Of a stretch of DNA of 5,085 nucleotides, positions 1-5,085 are shown one piece after another. The notes under the pieces were generated by a model. It saw only the letters and a program-made list of their open reading frames with translations. It was not told where the DNA came from and searched no databases. Position numbers and translations under genes: made by a program. Origin of the DNA: CAZVEV01 sp964625865 (GTDB lineage Bacteria; Planctomycetota; Phycisphaerae; SM23-33); contig CAZVEV010000382.1 of assembly GCA_964625865.1 (NCBI GenBank), positions 1 to 5,085 of the forward strand. Direction: 5' to 3'. Position 1 is the stretch's first letter, and each line of letters starts with the position of its first letter.

Positions 1-485
1 CCGCCGCTGTTCATCGTGAAGACGATCCGCTTGCCGTCGAAGTTGACGCTCGGGTTGCGAATGACGCCGTCGCGACAGTCTTCGAGCGGGCGGGGCTTGC
101 CTGTTCTAACATCGAGCAGCTTCAACGCACTGCCCCTGCCCCTGAACGTGTGGGCCCCGAGGTACTCATGGGTCCCGACGCGGTCGCCGTGGCGAACGAC
201 GAACAGGAGCGGCCGATCACGGAGCATTGGATTGGCCAGCAGCGCCTCGCGCTGGAGTGCGTCGAACCCCTTGTCGTCCACCTTGGCCAGCCGTGCCAGG
301 AACTTCCGGCCGTCCGGATACCGGTCGCCGAACGTCTCGGTCAGGTCGGTCACCGCCGCCCGAAGGGCCTCCACGCGACCGGTCGGCCTGCCCGTTACCG
401 CCGCGCCCGCGCTGCCGCAGGCCGCCACGGTCACAAGAAGGCACGCCGCCGTGCCGGCAGGGATAACCCACGTCGTCTGTCGCAT
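1..485 (-). CDS. Exported (probable lipoprotein) beta-propeller-type protein, N-terminal part only; gene runs off the left edge
   Basis: The minus strand is open from an ATG at 485 to the window edge (161 codons, no stop). The start is supported by AGGA at 493-496, 7 nt upstream, and by a promoter-like pair further up. The N-terminus is a Sec signal: Arg2, a hydrophobic stretch at about 7-22, then a lipobox-like VAAC ending at Cys23 followed by Gly, so a lipoprotein is plausible; signal peptidase I cleavage near residue 29 is the alternative. Residues 37-90 look helical and include EALLANPML (80-88). Residues 93-161 turn beta-rich, with LLFVVRHGD, THEYLG, LKLLDV and NPSVNFDGKRIVFTM. This resembles the entry into a PD40/WD40-like propeller, as in large planctomycete exported proteins that databases compare with the middle domain of hydrazine synthase alpha. 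That family link comes from memory of the pattern; the fold and function of the missing part are unknown. It is transcribed divergently from the oxidoreductase operon. Confidence 0.72.
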   Translation of the reverse strand, partial: MRQTTWVIPAGTAACLLVTVAACGSAGAAVTGRPTGRVEALRAAVTDLTETFGDRYPDGRKFLARLAKVDDKGFDALQREALLANPMLRDRPLLFVVRHGDRVGTHEYLGAHTFRGRGSALKLLDVRTGKPRPLEDCRDGVIRNPSVNFDGKRIVFTMNSG

Positions 486-515
486 TGTCACATCCTGAAG
501 TTGGGCAGCAATCAG

Positions 516-544
516 ATTCTACTGTCGGAGGAGGCGACATACAA
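516..544 (-). promoter_or_regulatory. Candidate sigma-70-type promoter for the leftward gene
   Basis: Read on the minus strand, TTGTAT (539-544) and TAGAAT (516-521) are separated by exactly 17 bp. The -10 hexamer matches TATAAT at five of six positions and the -35 matches TTGACA at three of six. Transcription would start around 508-510, leaving a leader of about 25 nt that contains the AGGA ribosome-binding site. Planctomycete promoter consensus is not well defined, so this rests on general bacterial knowledge. Confidence 0.42.
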
Positions 545-586
545 CAGGCCCAGAAAAGTCGCACCCAGTTGCACGCCCTATTCCTT

Positions 587-615
587 TTGCGTGGAACCCT
601 TCAACGCGATAAGAT
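587..615 (+). promoter_or_regulatory. Weak candidate promoter for the rightward three-gene operon
   Basis: TTGCGT (587-592) and TAAGAT (610-615) are 17 bp apart. Matches to the sigma-70 consensus are three of six and four of six, so this is marginal in a GC-rich region. It would give a leader of about 70 nt before the ATG at 693. The pair lies almost wholly inside the inverted repeat at 589-628, which would make sense for a regulated promoter. Confidence 0.25.
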
Positions 616-628
616 GCCGCTTCCACGC
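589..628. repeat. Perfect 8-bp inverted repeat in the divergent intergenic region (possible operator)
   Basis: GCGTGGAA at 589-596 is mirrored exactly by TTCCACGC at 621-628, with a 24-bp spacer. Two flanking T/G positions on each side (587-588 and 629-630) would add wobble pairs in RNA. The arm centres are 32 bp apart, close to three helical turns, which suits a dimeric or looping regulator binding the same DNA face. It could instead fold as a hairpin in a transcript that starts upstream. Its position around the weak -35/-10 pair favours a regulatory role, but chance is possible. Confidence 0.4.
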
Positions 629-681
629 GGTCGGGCCTGCCGGTTTGCGTGTTAGACCAGTATCAACCACTCACCAGGGAC

Positions 682-685
682 GGAG
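682..685 (+). promoter_or_regulatory. Ribosome-binding site that fixes the oxidoreductase start
   Basis: GGAG at 682-685 ends 7 nt before the ATG at 693. The reading frame stays open upstream as far as an ATG at 150, but that stretch lies antisense to the leftward gene and through the intergenic region. The Tat signal begins directly after the ATG at 693, so this is the real start. Confidence 0.75.
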
Positions 686-692
686 ACAAACG

Positions 693-2069
693 ATGAGTGA
701 CTCGAACAGGCGTGACTTCCTTAAGAGCGTAGGCCTCAGCGCGGCGGGGGTGGCCGTCGGTGCGGCGGCCGTCGGCGCCCCGCGGCGGGCGCGGGCGGAC
801 TCGATCGCACTGGCGGGCAAGATTATCGAAGGCAAGCCGATTCCGCGGGGCGGACCTGTGGGGATCGTCGATGGCAAGATCGTTCAGCCGCAGCGCGAGG
901 TCCCCGTGATGCGGTCGACCGACGTGCTGGTTGTCGGCGGGGGGCCGGCAGGGGTGATCGCCGCGCTGGCCGCCCGGCGCGCGGGGGCCGACGTGACCCT
1001 CGTCGAGCGCTACGGGTGTTTCGGCGGGCTCTGGACCGGCGGACTGGTGCTGATCGTGCTGGCCACCCACGCCACGCAAGGCGGCAAGCTGGTCAAGTGC
1101 GTGCGCGGCATCGGCGACGAGATGTGCGAGCGCCTGACGAAGGTCAACAACGGCATCATCAACCAGGCCCCGGGCAAACGGGACCCCACCAGCGATCCGG
1201 AGGCGACCAAGTTCATCATGGACGAAATGATCCGCGAAGCCGGCGTCAACGTCCTCCTGCACTGCTGGGCGACCAACGCGATTATGGACGGCAACACGGT
1301 CAAGGGCGTGGTCTTCGAGTCCAAGGCCGGCTGCCACGCCGTCCGCGCCAAGGTCGTCATCGACGCCACGGGCGATGGCGACGTGTTCGGCGCCGCCGGG
1401 GCCGAGCACTACAGGCACGTTCACCGTATCGGGCTGGTGCATCGCCTGGGCAACGTCGATCGAATCGATCGTGCCAAGGTGAAGGCCGCCGGCAAGCGCG
1501 TGCCTCGCCTGGGCTCCAAGACCCCCATTCGCAGCGTCAACTGGGTCAACATGCAGGGGCCCACCAAGGACTGCCTCGACGTAGCCGACCTGTCGCAATG
1601 CGAGATGGACAGCCGTCGCGCGATCTGGAACAAGGTCACCGCCCTGCAGGCGATTCCCGGGTGTGAGGATGTGTATCTTCTGGAAACCGCTGCCCAGCTT
1701 GGCGTGCGGATTTCGCGGACGCTCAAGGGCGTCCACGAGCTGGCCCAGAAGGACGCCACCGCCGGACGGACCTACAAAGACGTCGTCGCCATTGGCGGGG
1801 CGTACAGTCTCTCCAAGAACAAAGGCTGCCAGATGCCCTACGGCATGCTCGTGCCGGCCAAGGTCGACGGACTCCTCGCCGCCGGGCGATGCGTGGCGGC
1901 GGACAATCGCATGATGAACTACACCCGCCTGATCGCCCCGTGCTTCGTGCTCGGCCAGGCCGCCGGCGCCGCGGCCGCGCTGGCCGTCGCCGACAAGTGC
2001 GCCCCCCGCAACGTGGAAGTACCTAAATTACAGACCCTGCTCAAGAAGCAAGGCGCCTATCTCGGATAG
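693..2069 (+). CDS. Tat-exported FAD-dependent oxidoreductase
   Basis: The 458-residue protein is predicted to bind FAD and oxidise or reduce an unknown substrate outside the cytoplasm. The N-terminus is a twin-arginine signal: NRRDFLKS at 5-12, then a small-residue hydrophobic stretch to about 29 and a RRARA-type end near 31-35. A Rossmann dinucleotide fold starts at about 76 with VLVVGGGPAG (78-87), and Glu105 at the end of the second strand would bind the adenosine ribose. FGG and TGG turns follow at 110-117. A second FAD contact is IDATGDGD (223-230). LGVRISRTLKG (336-346) and the C-terminal run GLLAAGRC (393-400) to GQAAGAAAA (421-429) match the layout of the FAD_oxidored (PF12831) type. 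Length is normal for the family. It is the first gene of the operon, 25 bp ahead of the esterase. GC content looks higher than in the two genes downstream. The substrate cannot be predicted; a sugar or sugar-derived alcohol is a guess from the neighbours. Confidence 0.88.
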   Translation: MSDSNRRDFLKSVGLSAAGVAVGAAAVGAPRRARADSIALAGKIIEGKPIPRGGPVGIVDGKIVQPQREVPVMRSTDVLVVGGGPAGVIAALAARRAGADVTLVERYGCFGGLWTGGLVLIVLATHATQGGKLVKCVRGIGDEMCERLTKVNNGIINQAPGKRDPTSDPEATKFIMDEMIREAGVNVLLHCWATNAIMDGNTVKGVVFESKAGCHAVRAKVVIDATGDGDVFGAAGAEHYRHVHRIGLVHRLGNVDRIDRAKVKAAGKRVPRLGSKTPIRSVNWVNMQGPTKDCLDVADLSQCEMDSRRAIWNKVTALQAIPGCEDVYLLETAAQLGVRISRTLKGVHELAQKDATAGRTYKDVVAIGGAYSLSKNKGCQMPYGMLVPAKVDGLLAAGRCVAADNRMMNYTRLIAPCFVLGQAAGAAAALAVADKCAPRNVEVPKLQTLLKKQGAYLG

Positions 2070-2083
2070 CCCTTTGTAGACTT

Positions 2084-2087
2084 GAGG
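2084..2087 (+). promoter_or_regulatory. Ribosome-binding site that decides the esterase start
   Basis: GAGG at 2084-2087 lies 7 nt before the ATG at 2095 and only 4 nt before the in-frame TTG at 2092. The 7-nt spacing equals that of the oxidoreductase gene and the leftward gene, so the ATG at 2095 is preferred and the protein has 598 residues. Confidence 0.65.
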
Positions 2088-2094
2088 ATCATTG

Positions 2095-3891
2095 ATGAAC
2101 AAGAGAATCATACATATCGTGCTTGTCGCTGTCTTGCTGATCGCCGGTATGCAAACGCTGGCGGCGGCTCCGAAACTGAAAGTCCACGGCATCTTCAGAA
2201 GCAATATGGTGCTGCAACGCGACAGGCCACTGGCCATTTGGGGTTGGGCTCCCGCGGGTACATCCGTTAAGGTCGGTTTTGGCGAGCTTTCGGCTGAGGG
2301 CAAGGCGGCCGGCAAGGACGGCCGCTGGGAAGTAACCTTCAAGCCGCAAGCCGCCAATGCTGAGGGACAGACATTGACGGTCAAAGCCGGTGATTCGGTG
2401 ATCACGATGGAGAACATAGTGATCGGCGACATTTGGGTAATGAACGGGCAGAGCAACATGGCGTTTGCCCTCAAAGCGGTCTACCAGGCCCCCTTCGAGG
2501 CGTCGATGGCACACCTGCCGCTGCTCCGCCACATCCGGATCAACTCCTATGCCGAATCCGAACATGTCGAAACGAACCTGGAGGACAAGGACCTCAACGG
2601 GAAAGATGCGAACAAGAACTGGAAGGTGGTCACGCCCGAGGTCGCCATGGAGATGGGCGCGATCGGATACGTCTTCGGCTCACGCCTGCAGCGCAGCTTG
2701 CGGATTCCCATAGGCCTAATCGACAACGCGCGTGGCGGAGCCTCCCTGGAAAGCCTCGTTCCGCGTCACAAGTTCGCCGAGCACCCGATGGCGGCTGAGT
2801 ATCTGAAGTGGGTGGAGAAGCGTCAGGCCGAGTTCGACTGGGACGCGGCTCTTGAAAAGCCAGTCGAGAAATGGGAGAAGACCGTAGCCAGCCTGCGCAA
2901 GAAGGGTGTCACCGACGATAAGCTGCCGCCCAAGCCGACCCGAAAGAATCTGCGTTCCTGGTCCGTGCCCGGTCGCAGCCCCAGCGACGCGGCGTCCTGC
3001 TACAATGGTATGTTCGGGGCGTTCAAAGGCCTCAACATCAAGGGCGTGGCGTTTCACCAGGGATTCAACAACGCGATGATGAACACGAGTTGCAAGCCCA
3101 AGTTCTATCGCCTGCTGATGAAGCTGATGGTTGAAGGGTGGCGCGAAGACTTCAACGATCCCAAGCTGCCTGTCGCCGTGATAGGCTTCTGTGCGGGGGG
3201 CCGGGCCCAGACTCGCCTCAACTTCGAAGAGATGGGCTTCTCGACCGCGGCCTACATCCGCGAGGCCCAACGTTTGGGTCTGGCCGACGTGAAGGATCCG
3301 GAACATACCGCCTTCATTCCGTCCTACGATCAGAAGATCCCTCAATTGCACACCAAGAAGAAGAAGGCCCTCGGCCTGCGAACGGCGCGTTGGGCCCTGA
3401 AAACGGTGTACGGGAAGGAAGAGATCTCGTGGGAATCGGCGAAGCTGGTGTCGGCGGTTCCGGAAGGGAATGCGATGCTCTTGACCTTCGATCGAGCGGT
3501 CTTCCCCGATGACATGGGTTCGGAGATCGAAGGCTTTTCGATTGCGGACACATCAGGCAGCTACTACCTTGCCCAGGCGATCGCCAAGAGCGTCAAGGAT
3601 CGAGCGAAAAGAAACACGCAGATCCTCGTCTCGAGCCCCCTGGTCAAAGAGCCCGTGTCGGTTCGTTACGCATGGGCCCGTTCACCGATGGGAAATCTGA
3701 AGGTGGAAGGCAAGCCATGGCAGCCGCTGCACAACTTCCGTACGGATCAATGGGACTTCACTGCCGAAGTAAAGCATAGCGATCCGGATGGTGCCAAGAA
3801 GAACTCTGAGGCGATCAAGAAGATGAAAGCCCAAGCCAAAGCCGATCTCGCCCGCCGCCTCGAAAGCACAACCAGCGCGAGACAAGACTGA
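2095..3891 (+). CDS. Exported sialate O-acetylesterase-like SGNH hydrolase (SASA domain) with altered motifs
   Basis: The family removes acyl, usually acetyl, groups from carbohydrates. A Sec signal covers residues 1-25 (KR at 3-4, hydrophobic core 5-18, LAAA before the mature chain). Residues 28-108 form a beta-rich lead domain of the usual SIAE kind, with SNMVLQRDRPLAIWGWA at 36-52. The SASA core starts with GDIWVMNGQSNM (111-122), where Ser120 is the expected nucleophile. A Lys/Glu-rich insertion (about 233-290), common in these proteins, precedes YNGMFGAF (303-310). The next block reads GVAFHQGFNNA (317-327), where the family normally has a WYQGESNA-type sequence. The expected Asp/His block is YDQKIPQLHTKKK (411-423): His419 fits, but the usual Asp two residues before it is Gln417, with Asp412 the nearest acid. 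TARWAL at 430-435 is a good family match. A charged helical tail (about 562-598) ends the protein. Fold assignment is firm; activity and substrate are uncertain. Same operon as both neighbours, with gaps of 25 and 26 bp. Confidence 0.87.
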   Translation: MNKRIIHIVLVAVLLIAGMQTLAAAPKLKVHGIFRSNMVLQRDRPLAIWGWAPAGTSVKVGFGELSAEGKAAGKDGRWEVTFKPQAANAEGQTLTVKAGDSVITMENIVIGDIWVMNGQSNMAFALKAVYQAPFEASMAHLPLLRHIRINSYAESEHVETNLEDKDLNGKDANKNWKVVTPEVAMEMGAIGYVFGSRLQRSLRIPIGLIDNARGGASLESLVPRHKFAEHPMAAEYLKWVEKRQAEFDWDAALEKPVEKWEKTVASLRKKGVTDDKLPPKPTRKNLRSWSVPGRSPSDAASCYNGMFGAFKGLNIKGVAFHQGFNNAMMNTSCKPKFYRLLMKLMVEGWREDFNDPKLPVAVIGFCAGGRAQTRLNFEEMGFSTAAYIREAQRLGLADVKDPEHTAFIPSYDQKIPQLHTKKKKALGLRTARWALKTVYGKEEISWESAKLVSAVPEGNAMLLTFDRAVFPDDMGSEIEGFSIADTSGSYYLAQAIAKSVKDRAKRNTQILVSSPLVKEPVSVRYAWARSPMGNLKVEGKPWQPLHNFRTDQWDFTAEVKHSDPDGAKKNSEAIKKMKAQAKADLARRLESTTSARQD

Positions 3892-3917
3892 CTGTCCGCC
3901 AGAGGGTTTACAGGCAT

Positions 3918-4937
3918 ATGAAGACACTTAGGCGTTCTTGCATGACATCTTGCCTGGTCCTTCTCTTCTTTCCGGGATATCCTGCACAGGGAGCGGGCCC
4001 CTTACCGGAGTTCACCTTCAAGGGGATCGCCCTCCACCCAAAGAATCTCTCTTATGCTCCCACACAAGAACTGATACATCCTTCCATCGTCAAGACGGAG
4101 GGGCGCGTCAAGAAGCCGTTAGGCAAGTACTACTTGTATTACGCACCCCACAAGCATATTGCGATCAGCATGGCCTACTCCGATAGCATGAAGGGCCCCT
4201 GGAAGGAGTACAAAGGCAATCCTGTACTAAAGGGCCCGTCAGCCCCGGATGTTCGCTGGATTGCGGACAAGGGACAGTTTTATCTGTGGGGGCACAGGAA
4301 GAACTCTCAAACCGAGCTGTGGGTCAGTAAGGATGGACTTCGCTTCGAATACAACGGAGTCAGCATAACGGCCAAGAACATCGGCACCCGCAACGCCACC
4401 TACACCAGGGTTTACGAGTATCCGCTGAAACAGTACGGCAGCAGATACGTCATGCTCTATTCAGGGTTCATCGAGAACAGGCGTATCCGCTGTGTCTGGC
4501 TGGCTCACTCGAAAGACGCCGAGCACTGGGTTCAGCAGAAGACTCCGTTGGTAGAGCCGGTTGCGGGAGAGGGCAGCGATGCCTATGGCCCGTCCTTGTT
4601 GCGGTGGAAACACAGGACTTTCATCGTCTATCAAGACCATACGGCGTGGCGCGGGGGCACGATCAAGTACGTGGAGGTACACCGCGAGCTTCATCCCGTC
4701 GGAAACACGGGCAAGCGATTTGTCCTCATGGACCCGCCGGCCGAACCCCCACTGAAGGACCGTTACCGTGGGAGCGAGTTCTATCTCGACAATGGAACGC
4801 TGTACATGTACTCGAGTGCCTCCTCCAATCCCAGGATTATCGTCTATGCCACCGCGAACACTGTTTCAGGCCTCAAGAAGAACGACAAGACCCGGGGCAC
4901 CCCCAAGCACGCGGGCGGAGGTGGCAGTTCCCAGTAG
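3918..4937 (+). CDS. Exported five-bladed beta-propeller protein, GH43-like glycosidase fold
   Basis: The 339-residue protein has a Sec signal (KTLRR at 2-6, hydrophobic core about 12-19, cleavage near 25). Five similar blade units follow, beginning near HPSIV (54-58), APDVRW (109-114), RNATYTRVY (158-166), DAYGPSLL (221-228) and RGSEFYL (284-290). Each runs into a strand such as KYYLYYAP, FYLWGHR, YVMLYSG, FIVYQDH or LYMYSSA, and the first three continue with an AYSDS / VSKDG / AHSKD-type turn. SMKGPWKEYKGNPVL (90-104) is typical of GH43-like and related propeller glycosidases. The catalytic set is not obvious: the first blade has His54 instead of the usual Asp, Asp111 and Glu287 are the best acidic candidates, and the third blade has Asn159. 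Residues 320-339 form a short basic, then glycine/serine-rich tail. The start at 3918 gives the signal its basic n-region; AGAGGG at 3901-3906 is a rather distant ribosome site. It is the last gene of the operon. A sugar-binding, non-catalytic role is possible. Confidence 0.75.
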   Translation: MKTLRRSCMTSCLVLLFFPGYPAQGAGPLPEFTFKGIALHPKNLSYAPTQELIHPSIVKTEGRVKKPLGKYYLYYAPHKHIAISMAYSDSMKGPWKEYKGNPVLKGPSAPDVRWIADKGQFYLWGHRKNSQTELWVSKDGLRFEYNGVSITAKNIGTRNATYTRVYEYPLKQYGSRYVMLYSGFIENRRIRCVWLAHSKDAEHWVQQKTPLVEPVAGEGSDAYGPSLLRWKHRTFIVYQDHTAWRGGTIKYVEVHRELHPVGNTGKRFVLMDPPAEPPLKDRYRGSEFYLDNGTLYMYSSASSNPRIIVYATANTVSGLKKNDKTRGTPKHAGGGGSSQ

Positions 4938-4940
4938 GCA

Positions 4941-5009
4941 GATCGCGGATTACGGATCTCGCCGGGTCCATTGACGGGGGCTCGGGCGAGGGGTCCGCAA
5001 TCCGCGATC
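4941..5009. repeat. Long imperfect inverted repeat downstream of the operon; possible terminator or REP-like element
   Basis: The outer arms are 4941-4957 and 4993-5009. They pair at 15 of 17 positions, with one A/C mismatch and one G/T wobble, and the outermost 11 bp (GATCGCGGATT with its complement) are perfect. An inner perfect 6-bp arm, CTCGCC at 4958-4963 with GGCGAG at 4985-4990, extends the stem to about 23 bp across a 2-nt bulge, with a 21-nt loop. Each outer arm also holds a 7-nt period (CGGAT twice on the left, TCCGC twice on the right). It begins four bases after the last stop codon. That position suits either a transcription terminator or a dispersed palindromic repeat. Confidence 0.7.
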
Positions 5010-5024
5010 AATCGATTTTAGTTT
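4941..5024 (+). terminator. Possible intrinsic terminator of the three-gene operon
   Basis: The strong hairpin at 4941-5009 is followed by a T-rich stretch, TTTTAGTTTT at 5015-5024 on the plus strand. The T-run starts about 6 nt after the stem and is interrupted by AG, and the stem is longer than typical intrinsic terminators. Function is therefore plausible but not certain. Confidence 0.4.
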
Positions 5025-5085
5025 TACGATTCTAGTGCCGTTTCCAATAACGTAGTGCAACTTTTTTTGAAACAGGGACTTGCGC
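5010..5085. other. AT-richer tail of the window with no recognisable gene
   Basis: No convincing reading frame starts here. Visible elements are a short 5-bp inverted pair, AATCG (5010-5014) with CGATT (5027-5031), a direct repeat TAGTGC at 5033-5038 and 5053-5058 with a 20-bp period, and a run of seven T at 5062-5068. GTTTC (5040-5044) and GAAAC (5069-5073) form another weak inverted pair. These may belong to an intergenic repeat, the end of a mobile element or the upstream region of the next gene; the window edge cuts off the context. Confidence 0.4.

Noticed and set aside
16..498. Plus-strand open frame covering the left end
   Set aside because: It is an Arg/Ser/Pro-rich shadow of the minus-strand gene, which has a signal peptide, a ribosome-binding site and family-like motifs.
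526..533. GGAGGAGG as a strong ribosome-binding site on the plus strand
   Set aside because: No ATG, GTG or TTG at a suitable distance opens a credible frame; on the minus strand it is simply the spacer of the leftward promoter candidate.
150..692. 181-residue N-terminal extension of the oxidoreductase frame
   Set aside because: The stretch lies antisense to the leftward gene and across the promoter region, is rich in Arg/Pro with no domain, and would bury the Tat signal that begins directly after the ATG at 693, which has its own GGAG site.
663..1736. 357-codon open frame on the minus strand opposite the oxidoreductase
   Set aside because: Long antisense frames are expected opposite high-GC coding DNA. 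The translation has no recognisable domain, and the plus-strand protein is unambiguous.
2092..2094. TTG as the start codon of the esterase
   Set aside because: It lies only 4 nt after GAGG, whereas the adjacent ATG at 2095 has a 7-nt spacing like the other genes here.
5062..5068. T7 run as a second intrinsic terminator
   Set aside because: No GC-rich hairpin lies directly upstream of it on the plus strand; the only inverted pair nearby (GTTTC/GAAAC) flanks the run and is 5 bp long.

Overview
The window looks like a chromosomal piece of a planctomycete, or a member of the wider PVC group. The reasons are a GC-rich sequence carrying a twin-arginine-exported FAD oxidoreductase, a sialate-O-acetylesterase-type SGNH hydrolase and a five-bladed beta-propeller glycosidase-like protein in one operon, next to the start of a large exported beta-propeller protein of a kind common in Planctomycetes. 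The phylum is inferred from protein style only; there is no rRNA or marker gene here.

Layout. Positions 1-485 (minus strand) hold the first 161 codons of an exported protein, probably a lipoprotein, whose gene runs off the left edge. A 207-bp divergent intergenic region (486-692) carries a good promoter candidate for that gene (516-544), a weaker one for the rightward operon (587-615), and a perfect 8-bp inverted repeat (589-628) bracketing the weaker promoter. Three genes then run rightward with gaps of only 25 and 26 bp: 693-2069 (Tat-exported FAD-dependent oxidoreductase, 458 aa), 2095-3891 (SASA-type carbohydrate esterase, 598 aa) and 3918-4937 (GH43-like beta-propeller protein, 339 aa). 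A long imperfect inverted repeat (4941-5009) followed by a T-rich stretch closes the operon. The last ~55 bases hold no recognisable gene.

How the genes may work together. All four proteins carry export signals (Tat for the oxidoreductase, Sec for the others), so the locus is probably concerned with chemistry outside the cytoplasm. An acyl-removing esterase next to a propeller-fold glycosidase-like protein suggests processing of an acylated glycan or glycoside, with the oxidoreductase acting on a released sugar or aglycone. The substrate cannot be read from the sequence. The esterase and the propeller protein both deviate from textbook catalytic motifs, which is the most interesting protein-level observation here. 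No CRISPR array, tRNA, rRNA or transposase gene was seen, and nothing amounts to a clearly new system.
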